Positions 32,639 to 39,711 of a DNA stretch of 49,776 bases are shown in pieces. The position numbers and the translations under genes are program-made. This stretch comes from a virus. The notes under the pieces are model-generated. The model ran no database searches. It was not told the origin of the DNA and saw only the letters and a program-made list of their open reading frames with translations. How positions within the stretch are numbered: position 1 is the first letter of the stretch; the number at the start of each line of letters is the position of its first letter. The stretch spans positions 1 through 49,776 of IMG/VR virus record IMGVR_UViG_3300034082_000183; one strand, 5' to 3'.

Positions 32639-34078
32639 TTATTTCTTTAAACTGTTAAGCAAATTCTTCAATTTTGACCCTTGAACATCTACTACAACTT
32701 TCTTGTTTTCAGGCTCTAATATCTCACCTGTACTTTGGTCAATAATAGGTTCTGTTGATTGTAGTGTAGATTGTGGTTTTAATTTATTCATAATATCAAT
32801 AGCACTAGGTTGTGGTTTATAACTATCTTCACCGTCACCACCATTGTCACTAATACGCATAGTTTCAATATTATACTCTAAATCAATTTTCATGCCTACA
32901 CCCGTTGAACTACGACTTTTCATACATTGAATCTGATATTTACCTCGCTCTCGCATACTACGACTTGTAAAGATACCAAACACATTATCTGCTGTATTAA
33001 TCTTACTGATACCACCAGCAATGTGACTGTGGTCAAATTCAATCTCATCTACCGCACTACGATTCAACTGACTAGCTGTAACCATCAGTATACCCATCTC
33101 TTTTGAAAGATTGCGTAATTCTTCAGCAACATACTTGTCTTTGATAAACTGATCGTTGGGATTGACTTTAACAGAGACCGGCATTACTAGATCCAAATAG
33201 TCAATCATCACAAAGTCAATTCTAATCCCTGTTTGAATCTGCACTTCTTTTAAATATGCACGGATATCATTTACATTACTTTGTGCAGGTAATCCTTTAA
33301 CACGATATTGTCCTGCTTTCTTACCAACCATCTTAACCTTAAGTTCAGTTGATCCAATATCTTTCCGAATATCTCTTGTACCCATATTAGTTAACATTGC
33401 ATCTGTCCGCAAACTAGTTAATTCTTCACTCAATTCTAATGTAACATATACTCCGCTCATCCCTGCTTGCAGCCAGTTCAATGCTATGTTCATCATTACC
33501 AATGACTTACCTGAACCCGAACCACCTGCAAAAATATTCAATTCACCACGACTCATGCCACCATAGAGTATCTTATCCATCTGTGGCCAGCCTGTGCTAA
33601 CCTGTCCACCACTGTTAAAGTATTTGTTAATACGTCCTGCAGGATCAGCAAAGTAATCTGTACCCATGTCTTTCTGTAAACTGATTTGTACTGCATCTTT
33701 AATTAGTTTCTCAACAGGACCAAAATCACCTTTCTCAAGTAAGTCAGCACTCTTTAGTATTGCTCTTTCTAATTCTTGTCGTTTAGTAAAACTTTCAAAT
33801 TCTTCAAAGAACCAATCATAATGCCCTTGACTTAATTCAGGTATAACTTCAAGATCCATACCAGTTAGTGCTTTAATTTGTGTGCTATCTGGAAGTACAT
33901 TATATTTTGTTGTATGTTCTTTAAATAATTCTGCTACCGGCCGCAATGATTTATCAAAGTTTTCAGAGTTCATAATATTCATAACTCTAGTATACAACTC
34001 GGCATTTGTAATCATCATTTGCAAAAACAACTTTTGCAATTCTACACTATATTCTTTATTATCCGATTGTTTTCTCAA
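32639..34078 (-). CDS. 41: Replicative DNA helicase gp41 (DnaB family)
   Basis: 479 aa from a TTG codon at 34078. The TTG is preserved by a strong AGAGGAAG ribosome-binding site, and no ATG fits until residue 21. The N-terminal helical domain is followed by the RecA-like motor: Walker A GGSGSGKS (185-192), MIDYLDLVMPV (Walker B region), TASQLNRSAVDEIEFDHSHI, and RSMRERGKYQIQCMKSRSS. It unwinds the lagging-strand template 5'-3' and works with the primase gp61. The gene overlaps the end of the gp61 gene by 20 nt, an arrangement that couples production of the primosome partners. Confidence 0.93.
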   Translation of the reverse strand: MRKQSDNKEYSVELQKLFLQMMITNAELYTRVMNIMNSENFDKSLRPVAELFKEHTTKYNVLPDSTQIKALTGMDLEVIPELSQGHYDWFFEEFESFTKRQELERAILKSADLLEKGDFGPVEKLIKDAVQISLQKDMGTDYFADPAGRINKYFNSGGQVSTGWPQMDKILYGGMSRGELNIFAGGSGSGKSLVMMNIALNWLQAGMSGVYVTLELSEELTSLRTDAMLTNMGTRDIRKDIGSTELKVKMVGKKAGQYRVKGLPAQSNVNDIRAYLKEVQIQTGIRIDFVMIDYLDLVMPVSVKVNPNDQFIKDKYVAEELRNLSKEMGILMVTASQLNRSAVDEIEFDHSHIAGGISKINTADNVFGIFTSRSMRERGKYQIQCMKSRSSTGVGMKIDLEYNIETMRISDNGGDGEDSYKPQPSAIDIMNKLKPQSTLQSTEPIIDQSTGEILEPENKKVVVDVQGSKLKNLLNSLKK

Positions 34079-35036
34079 TTTTCTTCCTCTGTATTTCTAT
34101 TTTTATTTTACTCATCGTAGCACTTTGCAAGATGCTTAATAGAGTTGGCAACTTGCCATATCTTACAACAGCATCGTTGACATCTTTAATATCCGATTCC
34201 CAATTAGGTAAACTAACGCTATAGCCTAATTCTAATGCTCTATCACATATCTTTAAACCTGTCTTATCTCTATCAGGTACTACAATAATTTGTTTATTTA
34301 ATGACGCAATTAATTGTGCTTGTTCATTGCTTATATCATCATGCATGATCGCTATACCATCAATACTTAATGCATCAAATATGCCTTCAGTCAATATACA
34401 TACTTGCCATTCAGGTTTCTGTATATCAATATTGAACACATATCCTGGTTGTTGTTCATTAATATATTTTGGTATTTTGTTGTCTAAGAATCTGCTAGTG
34501 TGACCGACGATTTTATTCTTATAAGTGTAGGGAATTATTATTCTATTTGCGTAACGACCTTTTAGATTAGGTGTTATTAAGAACGGATACTCATTATAAT
34601 TTATCCCCCTTGACTGCACATAATCAATGTACACTTTGTGTAATGGATTATTTTCATCAATTAATTCACCTTCAGGTAATTCGTGATCCTTGAATTTGAT
34701 TTTTATTTTAGTTTTCTTTTGAATTACTATATCAAGTAAATCTTTTTGCTGTAAGCTTTCTAAACTCCACTTACCTATTTGTGTATCATCAATTCCACAC
34801 CATAACAATAGTTGTTTTGTTTTATAGCTGATGCTTCTACCTAATACAAAGTTACATTTGTATCCACAGTTAAAACAATGCATAGACCAGTTAGTTTGTC
34901 CGTCAAACTTAATACCACCTCGCATTCTGCGATCAGGTTTGTGACCAAGATGACTACAACAGATAGCATTAAAGCTATGCCATCCACTAGTTGTTGTTTT
35001 TTTCTTGCCGGGAATTATAGATAAAATATCAAACAT
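34059..35036 (-). CDS. 61: DNA primase gp61
   Basis: 325 aa. The N-terminal zinc-binding region has CCSHLGHKPDRRMRGGIKF (C26/C27, H29 or H32) and MHCFNCGYKC (C54, C57, C61). The Toprim core follows: CILTEGIFDALSIDG (Glu), IIVVPDRDKTGLKICD (metal-binding Asp), and WESDIKDVNDAVVRYG. It makes the RNA primers for lagging-strand synthesis with gp41. Transcription probably starts at the ATG itself from a TTGATA-17-TATACT promoter, so the mRNA appears leaderless. It is the first gene of the gp61-gp41 operon. Confidence 0.92.
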   Translation of the reverse strand: MFDILSIIPGKKKTTTSGWHSFNAICCSHLGHKPDRRMRGGIKFDGQTNWSMHCFNCGYKCNFVLGRSISYKTKQLLLWCGIDDTQIGKWSLESLQQKDLLDIVIQKKTKIKIKFKDHELPEGELIDENNPLHKVYIDYVQSRGINYNEYPFLITPNLKGRYANRIIIPYTYKNKIVGHTSRFLDNKIPKYINEQQPGYVFNIDIQKPEWQVCILTEGIFDALSIDGIAIMHDDISNEQAQLIASLNKQIIVVPDRDKTGLKICDRALELGYSVSLPNWESDIKDVNDAVVRYGKLPTLLSILQSATMSKIKIEIQRKKIEKTIG

Positions 35037-35043
35037 TAGTAAT

Positions 35044-35072
35044 AGTATAACATACTACGACTGTAATATCAA
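35044..35072 (-). promoter_or_regulatory. Sigma-70 promoter giving a leaderless primase-helicase mRNA
   Basis: Minus-strand TTGATA, 17-nt spacer, TATACT. Seven nucleotides separate the -10 from the ATG at 35036; no ribosome-binding site is present. Confidence 0.75.
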
Positions 35073-35085
35073 CAACTATGGTTGC

Positions 35086-35775
35086 TTATCTTACCAATAT
35101 ATTGGTTACTGCGCCGGAATTACTTTCAAATTGCATTCTGACGTACGGATGATATCCTTGAACCACATACCCTTTGGTATCAGCAACATTATCATATGTA
35201 TCGGTTGTGATAGGATACCAATCTCCATCTACAATAGTAGAGCCTTCAATAGCAATATTTCCATAATAATCAATATATTGTGCTTGTAGAGTTAATATAG
35301 GATTATTATTAGTAGAAATAACACTAGTGTAATATATTAAGTTACTATCACTATTTCCATTAGGGGAAGTGTTTGGGAAACTTTGTCCTGTAGGTATACT
35401 AACAGAGGCAGAAGGAATAAAGCTAGGTAACACACTATTAACAATATTCAGATCACCACGTGCACCTGCATTTTGGTCAACAAATACAGGATAGTCAAAC
35501 TCTCCTACTGGTATTTCTAGTGAATAATAACATTTTTGTGTATCAATATTTTCTATATCTGCTGGACCTATAATCAATGCGGCTATACCGGTTGCAGGTA
35601 ATTGTAATGTTAATGCTTTTTGTAATAATACTGCTCCGCCGGTATAGTTAATAATCCTACATGTAATAGATTTACCAGTTATGTCTACCGGTTTTTGTTC
35701 CTGATTTAAGAACTGGAACTGTATTTGATTGTCTACACCTTTGTGTAGGGTCAGTGGTTTGGCATACTGAGGCAT
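35086..35775 (-). CDS. Tail/baseplate-type structural protein (Ig-like N-terminus)
   Basis: 229 aa from the ATG at 35775, chosen for the AAGGAG 4 nt upstream. A GTG at 35853 would add 26 residues. MPQYAKPLTLHKGVDNQIQF, QFLNQEQKPVDITGKSITCR, and IINYTGGAVLLQKALTLQLP resemble the N-terminal domain of phage baseplate/upper-fibre proteins (BppU type). The C-terminus has IDYYGNIAIEGSTIVDGDWY and YHPYVRMQFESNSGAVTNIL. This may be a baseplate or fibre-attachment subunit standing alone among replication genes. An ACTAAATA box (35874-35881) is a possible late promoter. Confidence 0.6.
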   Translation of the reverse strand: MPQYAKPLTLHKGVDNQIQFQFLNQEQKPVDITGKSITCRIINYTGGAVLLQKALTLQLPATGIAALIIGPADIENIDTQKCYYSLEIPVGEFDYPVFVDQNAGARGDLNIVNSVLPSFIPSASVSIPTGQSFPNTSPNGNSDSNLIYYTSVISTNNNPILTLQAQYIDYYGNIAIEGSTIVDGDWYPITTDTYDNVADTKGYVVQGYHPYVRMQFESNSGAVTNILVR

Positions 35776-35920
35776 ATAACTCCTTGGCGAATATCCTGAT
35801 AATAATACAACAATCTGTCTTTGCGTATAAATGAAAACTTGGGTTGAGTACACAAATGTAATCTCCTATTGTGTATTTAGTCATCCATATATATTAATTT
35901 ATTAATGGTTTGGGAAGGGT

Positions 35921-35928
35921 GATAAATA
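35921..35928 (+). promoter_or_regulatory. Late-promoter-like box GATAAATA on the plus strand
   Basis: GATAAATA, exactly 20 nt before the ATG at 35949. The spacing equals that of the minus-strand late genes and fixes the start of the 126-aa gene. Confidence 0.65.
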
Positions 35929-35948
35929 TATCCGAGACTATAATTTTA

Positions 35949-36329
35949 ATGATACAAAACGAGTTTTTTAAACGCCTAAGCGAAAATCACCCTTTCATAA
36001 CCATTTGTTCCTACGCAAATCAGGATTATGTAGGAATTGTCCAGAACCGAGACGATATTGTCACCACTATATACGATTACGGTGCTATAATAGACAATGA
36101 TGTTAAAGAGAAATTCCTAGAACTAGGAGATGTTTGGTGGTGGGAATCTAACAGATTAATACCTATTAATCTATTTTTAAAAGACGAATGGACTATATTC
36201 AAGCCCTATATAAGAACTTTTAACAACAAAAGTCTCACAATACTACATGGTCCTGTTTGTAGTATCATTGAATTAAACAAACGTAGAAGCAAACGCCGTA
36301 GCATTACACTAGTAAAACGATTACCCTAA
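35949..36329 (+). CDS. Conserved basic protein of unknown function (126 aa)
   Basis: 126 aa from the ATG at 35949 (MIQNEFFKRLSENHPFITIC). The frame is open 13 codons further, but that part would precede the promoter-based start. It contains DYVGIVQNRDDIVTTIYDYG, FLELGDVWWWESNRLIPINL, and HGPVCSIIELNKRRSKRRSI. The last gives a strongly basic C-terminus, possibly nucleic-acid binding. I recall a similar protein with a WWWESNR segment in aquatic T4-like phages, annotated hypothetical. The gene runs against the mini-DnaE gene and overlaps its end by 9 nt. Confidence 0.65.
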   Translation: MIQNEFFKRLSENHPFITICSYANQDYVGIVQNRDDIVTTIYDYGAIIDNDVKEKFLELGDVWWWESNRLIPINLFLKDEWTIFKPYIRTFNNKSLTILHGPVCSIIELNKRRSKRRSITLVKRLP

Positions 36330-36884
36330 TAAGTTCATATGGACTACAACCAATTGTGAATAGGCTAGGCTATGACTTTTCTTAAACACATATCCATCAG
36401 TTCCCTTATCCCACACAGTTTTAGCAATCTCACTCCATCTTTCACCGATCAAATGCTTTTTACCAGGACGAATAACAGCTAAAAACATAGCTAATCTTGG
36501 GATACTATCTACTGGTTCTGGCATCTTTTGTAAATTGTAGAACTGATTATTCAAGTGAATCAACTTCTCTACAAATACAGGATCTTTTAATTTACTCCAA
36601 TCAGGTTCATGCATTAACTCTATAAGATGTGCTTCATTACGTACCTGACTATAAACGTGTACATTCAATAAATCTAATTTAAAATAGCCACGCTTTTCTG
36701 CCGCTGTATAATCAATACTTGCTATATTGTTTACTGGATCATACGGTACATCTGTAATATATACACCCGTAGCATGATTACGTATAGGCTTAACATTACG
36801 CATTGCCGCTCTTGTGTGAGGAATTAACTTTAATAAATCATCTCTTGATCCGAAGTCAATGTCAATATCACTATCTATTCTCAT
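36321..36884 (-). CDS. Miniature DnaE (DNA polymerase III alpha)-like protein, 187 aa
   Basis: 187 aa; the ATG overlaps the exonuclease stop (ATGA). The main motifs of the C-family polymerase palm appear in order. DIDIDFGSRDDLLKLI (6-21) matches DnaE PDFDVDF with the catalytic Asp pair (D401/D403 in E. coli; D8/D10 here). RNHATGVYITDV (35-46) matches the glycine-loop region. GYFKLDLLNV (67-75) matches KFDFLGL with the third catalytic Asp (D555; D71 here). AVIRPGKK (136-143) matches LFRPG. FKKSHSLAYSQL (167-178) matches FNKSHSAAYAL. The PHP, most of the fingers, tau-binding and beta-binding regions are missing; DnaE has about 1160 aa. It could be a minimal polymerase, a nucleotide-binding regulator or an inhibitor. 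Confidence 0.7.
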   Translation of the reverse strand: MRIDSDIDIDFGSRDDLLKLIPHTRAAMRNVKPIRNHATGVYITDVPYDPVNNIASIDYTAAEKRGYFKLDLLNVHVYSQVRNEAHLIELMHEPDWSKLKDPVFVEKLIHLNNQFYNLQKMPEPVDSIPRLAMFLAVIRPGKKHLIGERWSEIAKTVWDKGTDGYVFKKSHSLAYSQLVVVHMNLLG

Positions 36885-37444
36885 CTTGCTGGTGCTACCA
36901 ATTCTGCTTTAATTAACTTAGTATACGCTTTTTGCACTACAATAGCTTGTCTTTCGGCATCTTCTACTGCTTTGTGACTTGTGGTGTGACCACCGTCTTT
37001 AAGTTTTACACCCGTAATATCGTAAATAGTTCTAGTATCTCTAATAGTCCAGAAAGGCCAGGGAATAGGATTAGGCTTGTTGCTTGTTTGTCTAAATGCA
37101 TTTTCCATTACAACTACGTCAAAGCTCGCACCATTGCTCCAAACAGCATCACGATTCCAACAGAACTTATAAAGGGTCTCCATGCACTCTTTAAATGGCA
37201 CACGTCCCCCGTCTCCCATAGCTTCTTCAAGTGCTTCAGGGCTCTGCTCACTCCACCATCGTAATGTGTCCTCATTAATACTCCTATTATAAATCTCTGT
37301 TTGATCCTCAACTGTAGGTCGTAATTCTAATCGTTCAACTACACCTTGACCTTTAGGATCAAACCTTACTGCGCCAATAGTTAAGATAACACAATCAGGT
37401 GTTGTATCTAAACTTTCAATATCTATCATAATGTGATTTGCCAT
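36881..37444 (-). CDS. dexA: DexA/DnaQ-like 3'-5' exonuclease
   Basis: 187 aa. DEDDh exonuclease motifs are complete: Exo I MIDIESL (D8, E10), Exo II WSNGASFDVVVME (D109), and Exo III HKAVEDAERQA (H157, D162). T4 DexA is a similar stand-alone exonuclease of 227 aa that degrades DNA from 3' ends. Bacterial DnaQ (epsilon) belongs to the same superfamily and proofreads for DnaE. It begins 1 nt after the stop of the 119-aa gene, and its own stop overlaps the mini-DnaE start, so the two are translationally coupled. Confidence 0.85.
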   Translation of the reverse strand: MANHIMIDIESLDTTPDCVILTIGAVRFDPKGQGVVERLELRPTVEDQTEIYNRSINEDTLRWWSEQSPEALEEAMGDGGRVPFKECMETLYKFCWNRDAVWSNGASFDVVVMENAFRQTSNKPNPIPWPFWTIRDTRTIYDITGVKLKDGGHTTSHKAVEDAERQAIVVQKAYTKLIKAELVAPAR

Positions 37445-37445
37445 A

Positions 37446-37805
37446 TTACGCCTGTAATGTTTTCCAAATATATTGTTTCTCTAAATAGTCCTGAAACTTT
37501 ATTGCTTCAGATTCACTATTAAATACTACACCTTTGATATCATACATATCTTCTAGGTATCTAGCATAGTCCCCGTTAACATCTTGTGCCCAAGTAAGTG
37601 CTGTAATCCACATAACATCTATTTCTCCACCACTAAGTACGCCGGACATTATTGCTATACCAACTTCGTAACTACCGATATCGGCAAACAACACAGCTAA
37701 TAGTCTTTTCTTTGTATCAAACTGCCGGATACTCTGCCATTTAGGCCATGATACTAGAAATTTATTGTTTTGTACAGTGGTTATGGGAAAGGGTGTATTG
37801 TTCAT
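37446..37805 (-). CDS. Small array protein 1 (119 aa)
   Basis: 119 aa; the ATG overlaps the stop of the upstream gene (ATGA). It includes FLVSWPKWQSIRQFDTKKRL, LAVLFADIGSYEVGIAIMSG, and YLEDMYDIKGVVFNSESEAI followed by KFQDYLEKQYIW. The last helix (SESEAIKFQDYLEKQYIW) is a distant version of the C-terminal helix with which the next five proteins end (E/DKxxxxFxLRW). It is the last and most divergent member of the array before the DexA-like gene. Function unknown. Confidence 0.55.
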   Translation of the reverse strand: MNNTPFPITTVQNNKFLVSWPKWQSIRQFDTKKRLLAVLFADIGSYEVGIAIMSGVLSGGEIDVMWITALTWAQDVNGDYARYLEDMYDIKGVVFNSESEAIKFQDYLEKQYIWKTLQA

Positions 37806-38068
37806 TGGAATTTTAATAAAAATATTAGGTACTTCTTTTCGTCAACAATCTCATAACCATCTGTTATGTTACCATTAACTATGTTCATTCTTATACCATA
37901 TTGTCCTATAAGGTAATCTTCAAAATCGTATGCGTCAAATTCTTTGTTCTGTGCCATATATTCTTTACGTACAAGTTTCAATGCCGCCCAATAATCCCAT
38001 CGTTTTTTACGTTGTTCTATTAATGGATCATCGTCATCGTAATCTTGTATTTTTGGAATTGATACCAT
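37802..38068 (-). CDS. Small array protein 2 (88 aa)
   Basis: 88 aa from the ATG at 38068 (MVSIPKIQDYDDDDP), which overlaps the upstream stop (TGATG). The track-style start at 38077 is a GTG without better spacing. A charged helix (LIEQRKKRWDYWAALKLVRK) is followed by a beta region, and the protein ends DEKKYLIFLLKFQ. That ending aligns with the DEKDAIHFELRWG ending of array protein 6. Its ribosome-binding site GAGGTGGAG is encoded by the LRW codons of the preceding gene. Function unknown. Confidence 0.6.
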   Translation of the reverse strand: MVSIPKIQDYDDDDPLIEQRKKRWDYWAALKLVRKEYMAQNKEFDAYDFEDYLIGQYGIRMNIVNGNITDGYEIVDEKKYLIFLLKFQ

Positions 38069-38310
38069 CAACTCCACCTCAACGTAAACATAATGTAATC
38101 TTTCTCATATCTAAACTTAAAGCTAACTTTATTTGTATCAGTAACACACCATCTACTATGTCGTCTGTATTTGCCTACATTACTTACTAACCATTGTGTC
38201 ATCTCATTGTATTTGTCAATGTGTTCTGCTCTAACTGAACATTCATACCATCCTGGCTTAGTATATGCCCAACCAAGTTTGTGGTCATAATGCTCATCTA
38301 TTATTGCCAT
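38068..38310 (-). CDS. Small array protein 3 (80 aa)
   Basis: 80 aa. It contains GWYECSVRAEHIDKYNEMTQ, then WLVSNVGKYRRHSRWCVTDT and the ending YEKDYIMFTLRWS. The layout is a tryptophan-ended strand, a helix carrying (E/W)xxAW-type residues, then an arginine-rich strand and the C-terminal LRW helix/strand, shared with proteins 4-6. It starts inside the last codons of gene 4 (10-nt overlap). Function unknown. Confidence 0.6.
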   Translation of the reverse strand: MAIIDEHYDHKLGWAYTKPGWYECSVRAEHIDKYNEMTQWLVSNVGKYRRHSRWCVTDTNKVSFKFRYEKDYIMFTLRWS

Positions 38311-38618
38311 CTAAGTAGAAACCATTCTAAATCTTTTTTGTCACGGAACCAAAACTTAGAATTATTCATATACCATCTCATGTCAGGTGTCCATACTCCG
38401 TCGTGTGCTGTAGGACCAAATGTTTCTACCATCCATGCTTCCATTTCTTTCCATTTAACAATATTAATTGGTTGTACAGTCAAATACGGTTGACCATAAA
38501 CCGTACCCTCGCTAAAGTCAAAAGAATTCCATCCTAATGCAGACATTAACACCATTGCGTCAATATCTTTAGCCATTTGATCGGCTACTTGATTAATAAT
38601 TTCTTCTGTTATATTCAT
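38301..38618 (-). CDS. Small array protein 4 (105 aa)
   Basis: 105 aa from the ATG at 38618 (MNITEEIINQVADQMAKDID); a GTG two codons earlier is less likely. A helical N-terminal extension is followed by the common layout: QPINIVKWKEMEAWMVETFG, DGVWTPDMRWYMNNSKFWFR and the ending DKKDLEWFLLRWQ. The KWKEMEAWMVETFGP stretch aligns with TWNETCAWAVEHFGLP of protein 6. The ATGA overlap with gene 5 and a GAGG site encoded in its LRW codons drive translation. Confidence 0.6.
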   Translation of the reverse strand: MNITEEIINQVADQMAKDIDAMVLMSALGWNSFDFSEGTVYGQPYLTVQPINIVKWKEMEAWMVETFGPTAHDGVWTPDMRWYMNNSKFWFRDKKDLEWFLLRWQ

Positions 38619-38830
38619 CCCCACCTCAACGTAAAATAGCTAGCATTACTATCATTGTAAAAAGTAAATCTTGCATGTCGTTTCACAATAGGATCATGGC
38701 TAAAATTGTCATACTTCTCTTGGTAGTAAGCATAGTCAAAATCAACACCCTGAATATAACCCATGTTTCGTAACTCATGTCCTATTTCCATAGTTCTCTT
38801 AGCAGTAATATATAGGATAACATCAGCCAC
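38615..38830 (-). CDS. Small array protein 5 (71 aa)
   Basis: 71 aa from a GTG at 38830, one base after the stop of gene 6; no ATG gives the full domain. The start ADVILYITAKRTMEIGHELR leads to GYIQGVDFDYAYYQEKYDNF, then KRHARFTFYNDSNASYFTLRW and a final Gly. The last codons, TTG AGG TGG GGA TGA, include both the GAGG ribosome-binding site and the ATGA start of gene 4. Function unknown. Confidence 0.6.
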   Translation of the reverse strand: MADVILYITAKRTMEIGHELRNMGYIQGVDFDYAYYQEKYDNFSHDPIVKRHARFTFYNDSNASYFTLRWG

Positions 38831-38831
38831 A

Positions 38832-39029
38832 TTATCCCCATCTTAACTCAAAATGGATAGCATCTTTCTCATCTACAAAATAAAAATCCATATAATTTTC
38901 TGTTGGATGTGTTGTATACTTATCACCTGGTAATCCAAAATGTTCTACCGCCCAAGCACAGGTTTCATTCCATGTAGGTATATCATGAAATGGTTGCCAT
39001 GATATACGAACTCTAGTACCCGCCTGCAT
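38832..39029 (-). CDS. Small array protein 6 (65 aa)
   Basis: 65 aa, the shortest and clearest member. RVRISWQPFHDIPTWNETCA, WAVEHFGLPGDKYTTHPTEN and the ending FYFVDEKDAIHFELRWG. A strand-helix-strand-helix fold is likely. Proteins with this ending recur, from memory, in unrelated myoviruses, often several per genome. The gene overlaps the end of the 232-aa zinc-finger gene by 17 nt and opens the array. Function unknown. Confidence 0.65.
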   Translation of the reverse strand: MQAGTRVRISWQPFHDIPTWNETCAWAVEHFGLPGDKYTTHPTENYMDFYFVDEKDAIHFELRWG

Positions 39030-39711
39030 TTAGTAATTCCTTAACTTGTTTAACATTTGCTGGATCACGATTAAACTTTAATGCCCATTGCTCTGGATTA
39101 ATATAGTCCATAATCATCTTCTGCTGGTCATCACGTAATGTACTTAAGAACTGTACACCACTAGAACTTTGATATAACATCCATGGACTAATTCGTCCTC
39201 TGGCTATCTCATAACATATATTGTTTGGATTACCGTAACGTAAATAATCTCTGCTTTGAATCTTCTCTGCTTCAGCTTTTTCTATTGCTGTTTCAATGCT
39301 ACGATGTATCGCATCTAATGGATCTTCAGTACGCAAATATTCACATAAGAACTTTGTATAATTAGTATCTTGACGCCAGTTATCAATACGTATTGAATTC
39401 TTTAACAACCAATCACTAAATCTACTAACATTAATACACTTAATTTCTACACAATATAGACCAAACTTAATGAACGCAAGATAATAAGGATTCTTAATGA
39501 ATTCTTCATATGTACGATTCTTTGTTCCTGCAGTGTTCTTTTTATAGAACTGTAACCAAGCTTGAAAACCCACACGATTACCTTGACGGTCACGCTCTAA
39601 CCATCTACGTTTAGTTTCACATATGTGTTTAAGTACAGTACTCTCACGTTGAAAAGTAGCTTTACAAAACTCACACCCATACATTGATTTAGTTTCCTCG
39701 GTCTTTTTCAT
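39013..39711 (-). CDS. Zinc-finger protein conserved in T4-like phages (232 aa)
   Basis: 232 aa. The N-terminus has one C2HC-type finger, CEFCKATFQRESTVLKHIC (13-31), then a basic helix (ETKRRWLERDRQ). The rest is helical with RTYEEFIKNPYYLAFIKFGL, DWLLKNSIRIDNWRQDTNYT and WMLYQSSSGVQFLSTLRDDQ. A similar protein is common, as I recall, in aquatic T4-like phages but has no function assigned. The finger and basic helix point to nucleic-acid binding. Its start overlaps the gp62 gene's end by 23 nt, so it belongs to the gp62 operon. Confidence 0.65.
   Translation of the reverse strand: MKKTEETKSMYGCEFCKATFQRESTVLKHICETKRRWLERDRQGNRVGFQAWLQFYKKNTAGTKNRTYEEFIKNPYYLAFIKFGLYCVEIKCINVSRFSDWLLKNSIRIDNWRQDTNYTKFLCEYLRTEDPLDAIHRSIETAIEKAEAEKIQSRDYLRYGNPNNICYEIARGRISPWMLYQSSSGVQFLSTLRDDQQKMIMDYINPEQWALKFNRDPANVKQVKELLNAGGY

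Noticed and set aside
32639-34078. Broken start of gp41 because no ATG is present
   Set aside because: A TTG with AGAGGAAG directly upstream gives a complete N-terminal domain, so the gene is intact.
35672-35884. 70-codon minus-strand frame MTKYTIGDYICVLN
   Set aside because: It overlaps the start of the BppU-like gene in another frame and lacks a ribosome-binding site; the protein reads as a shadow.
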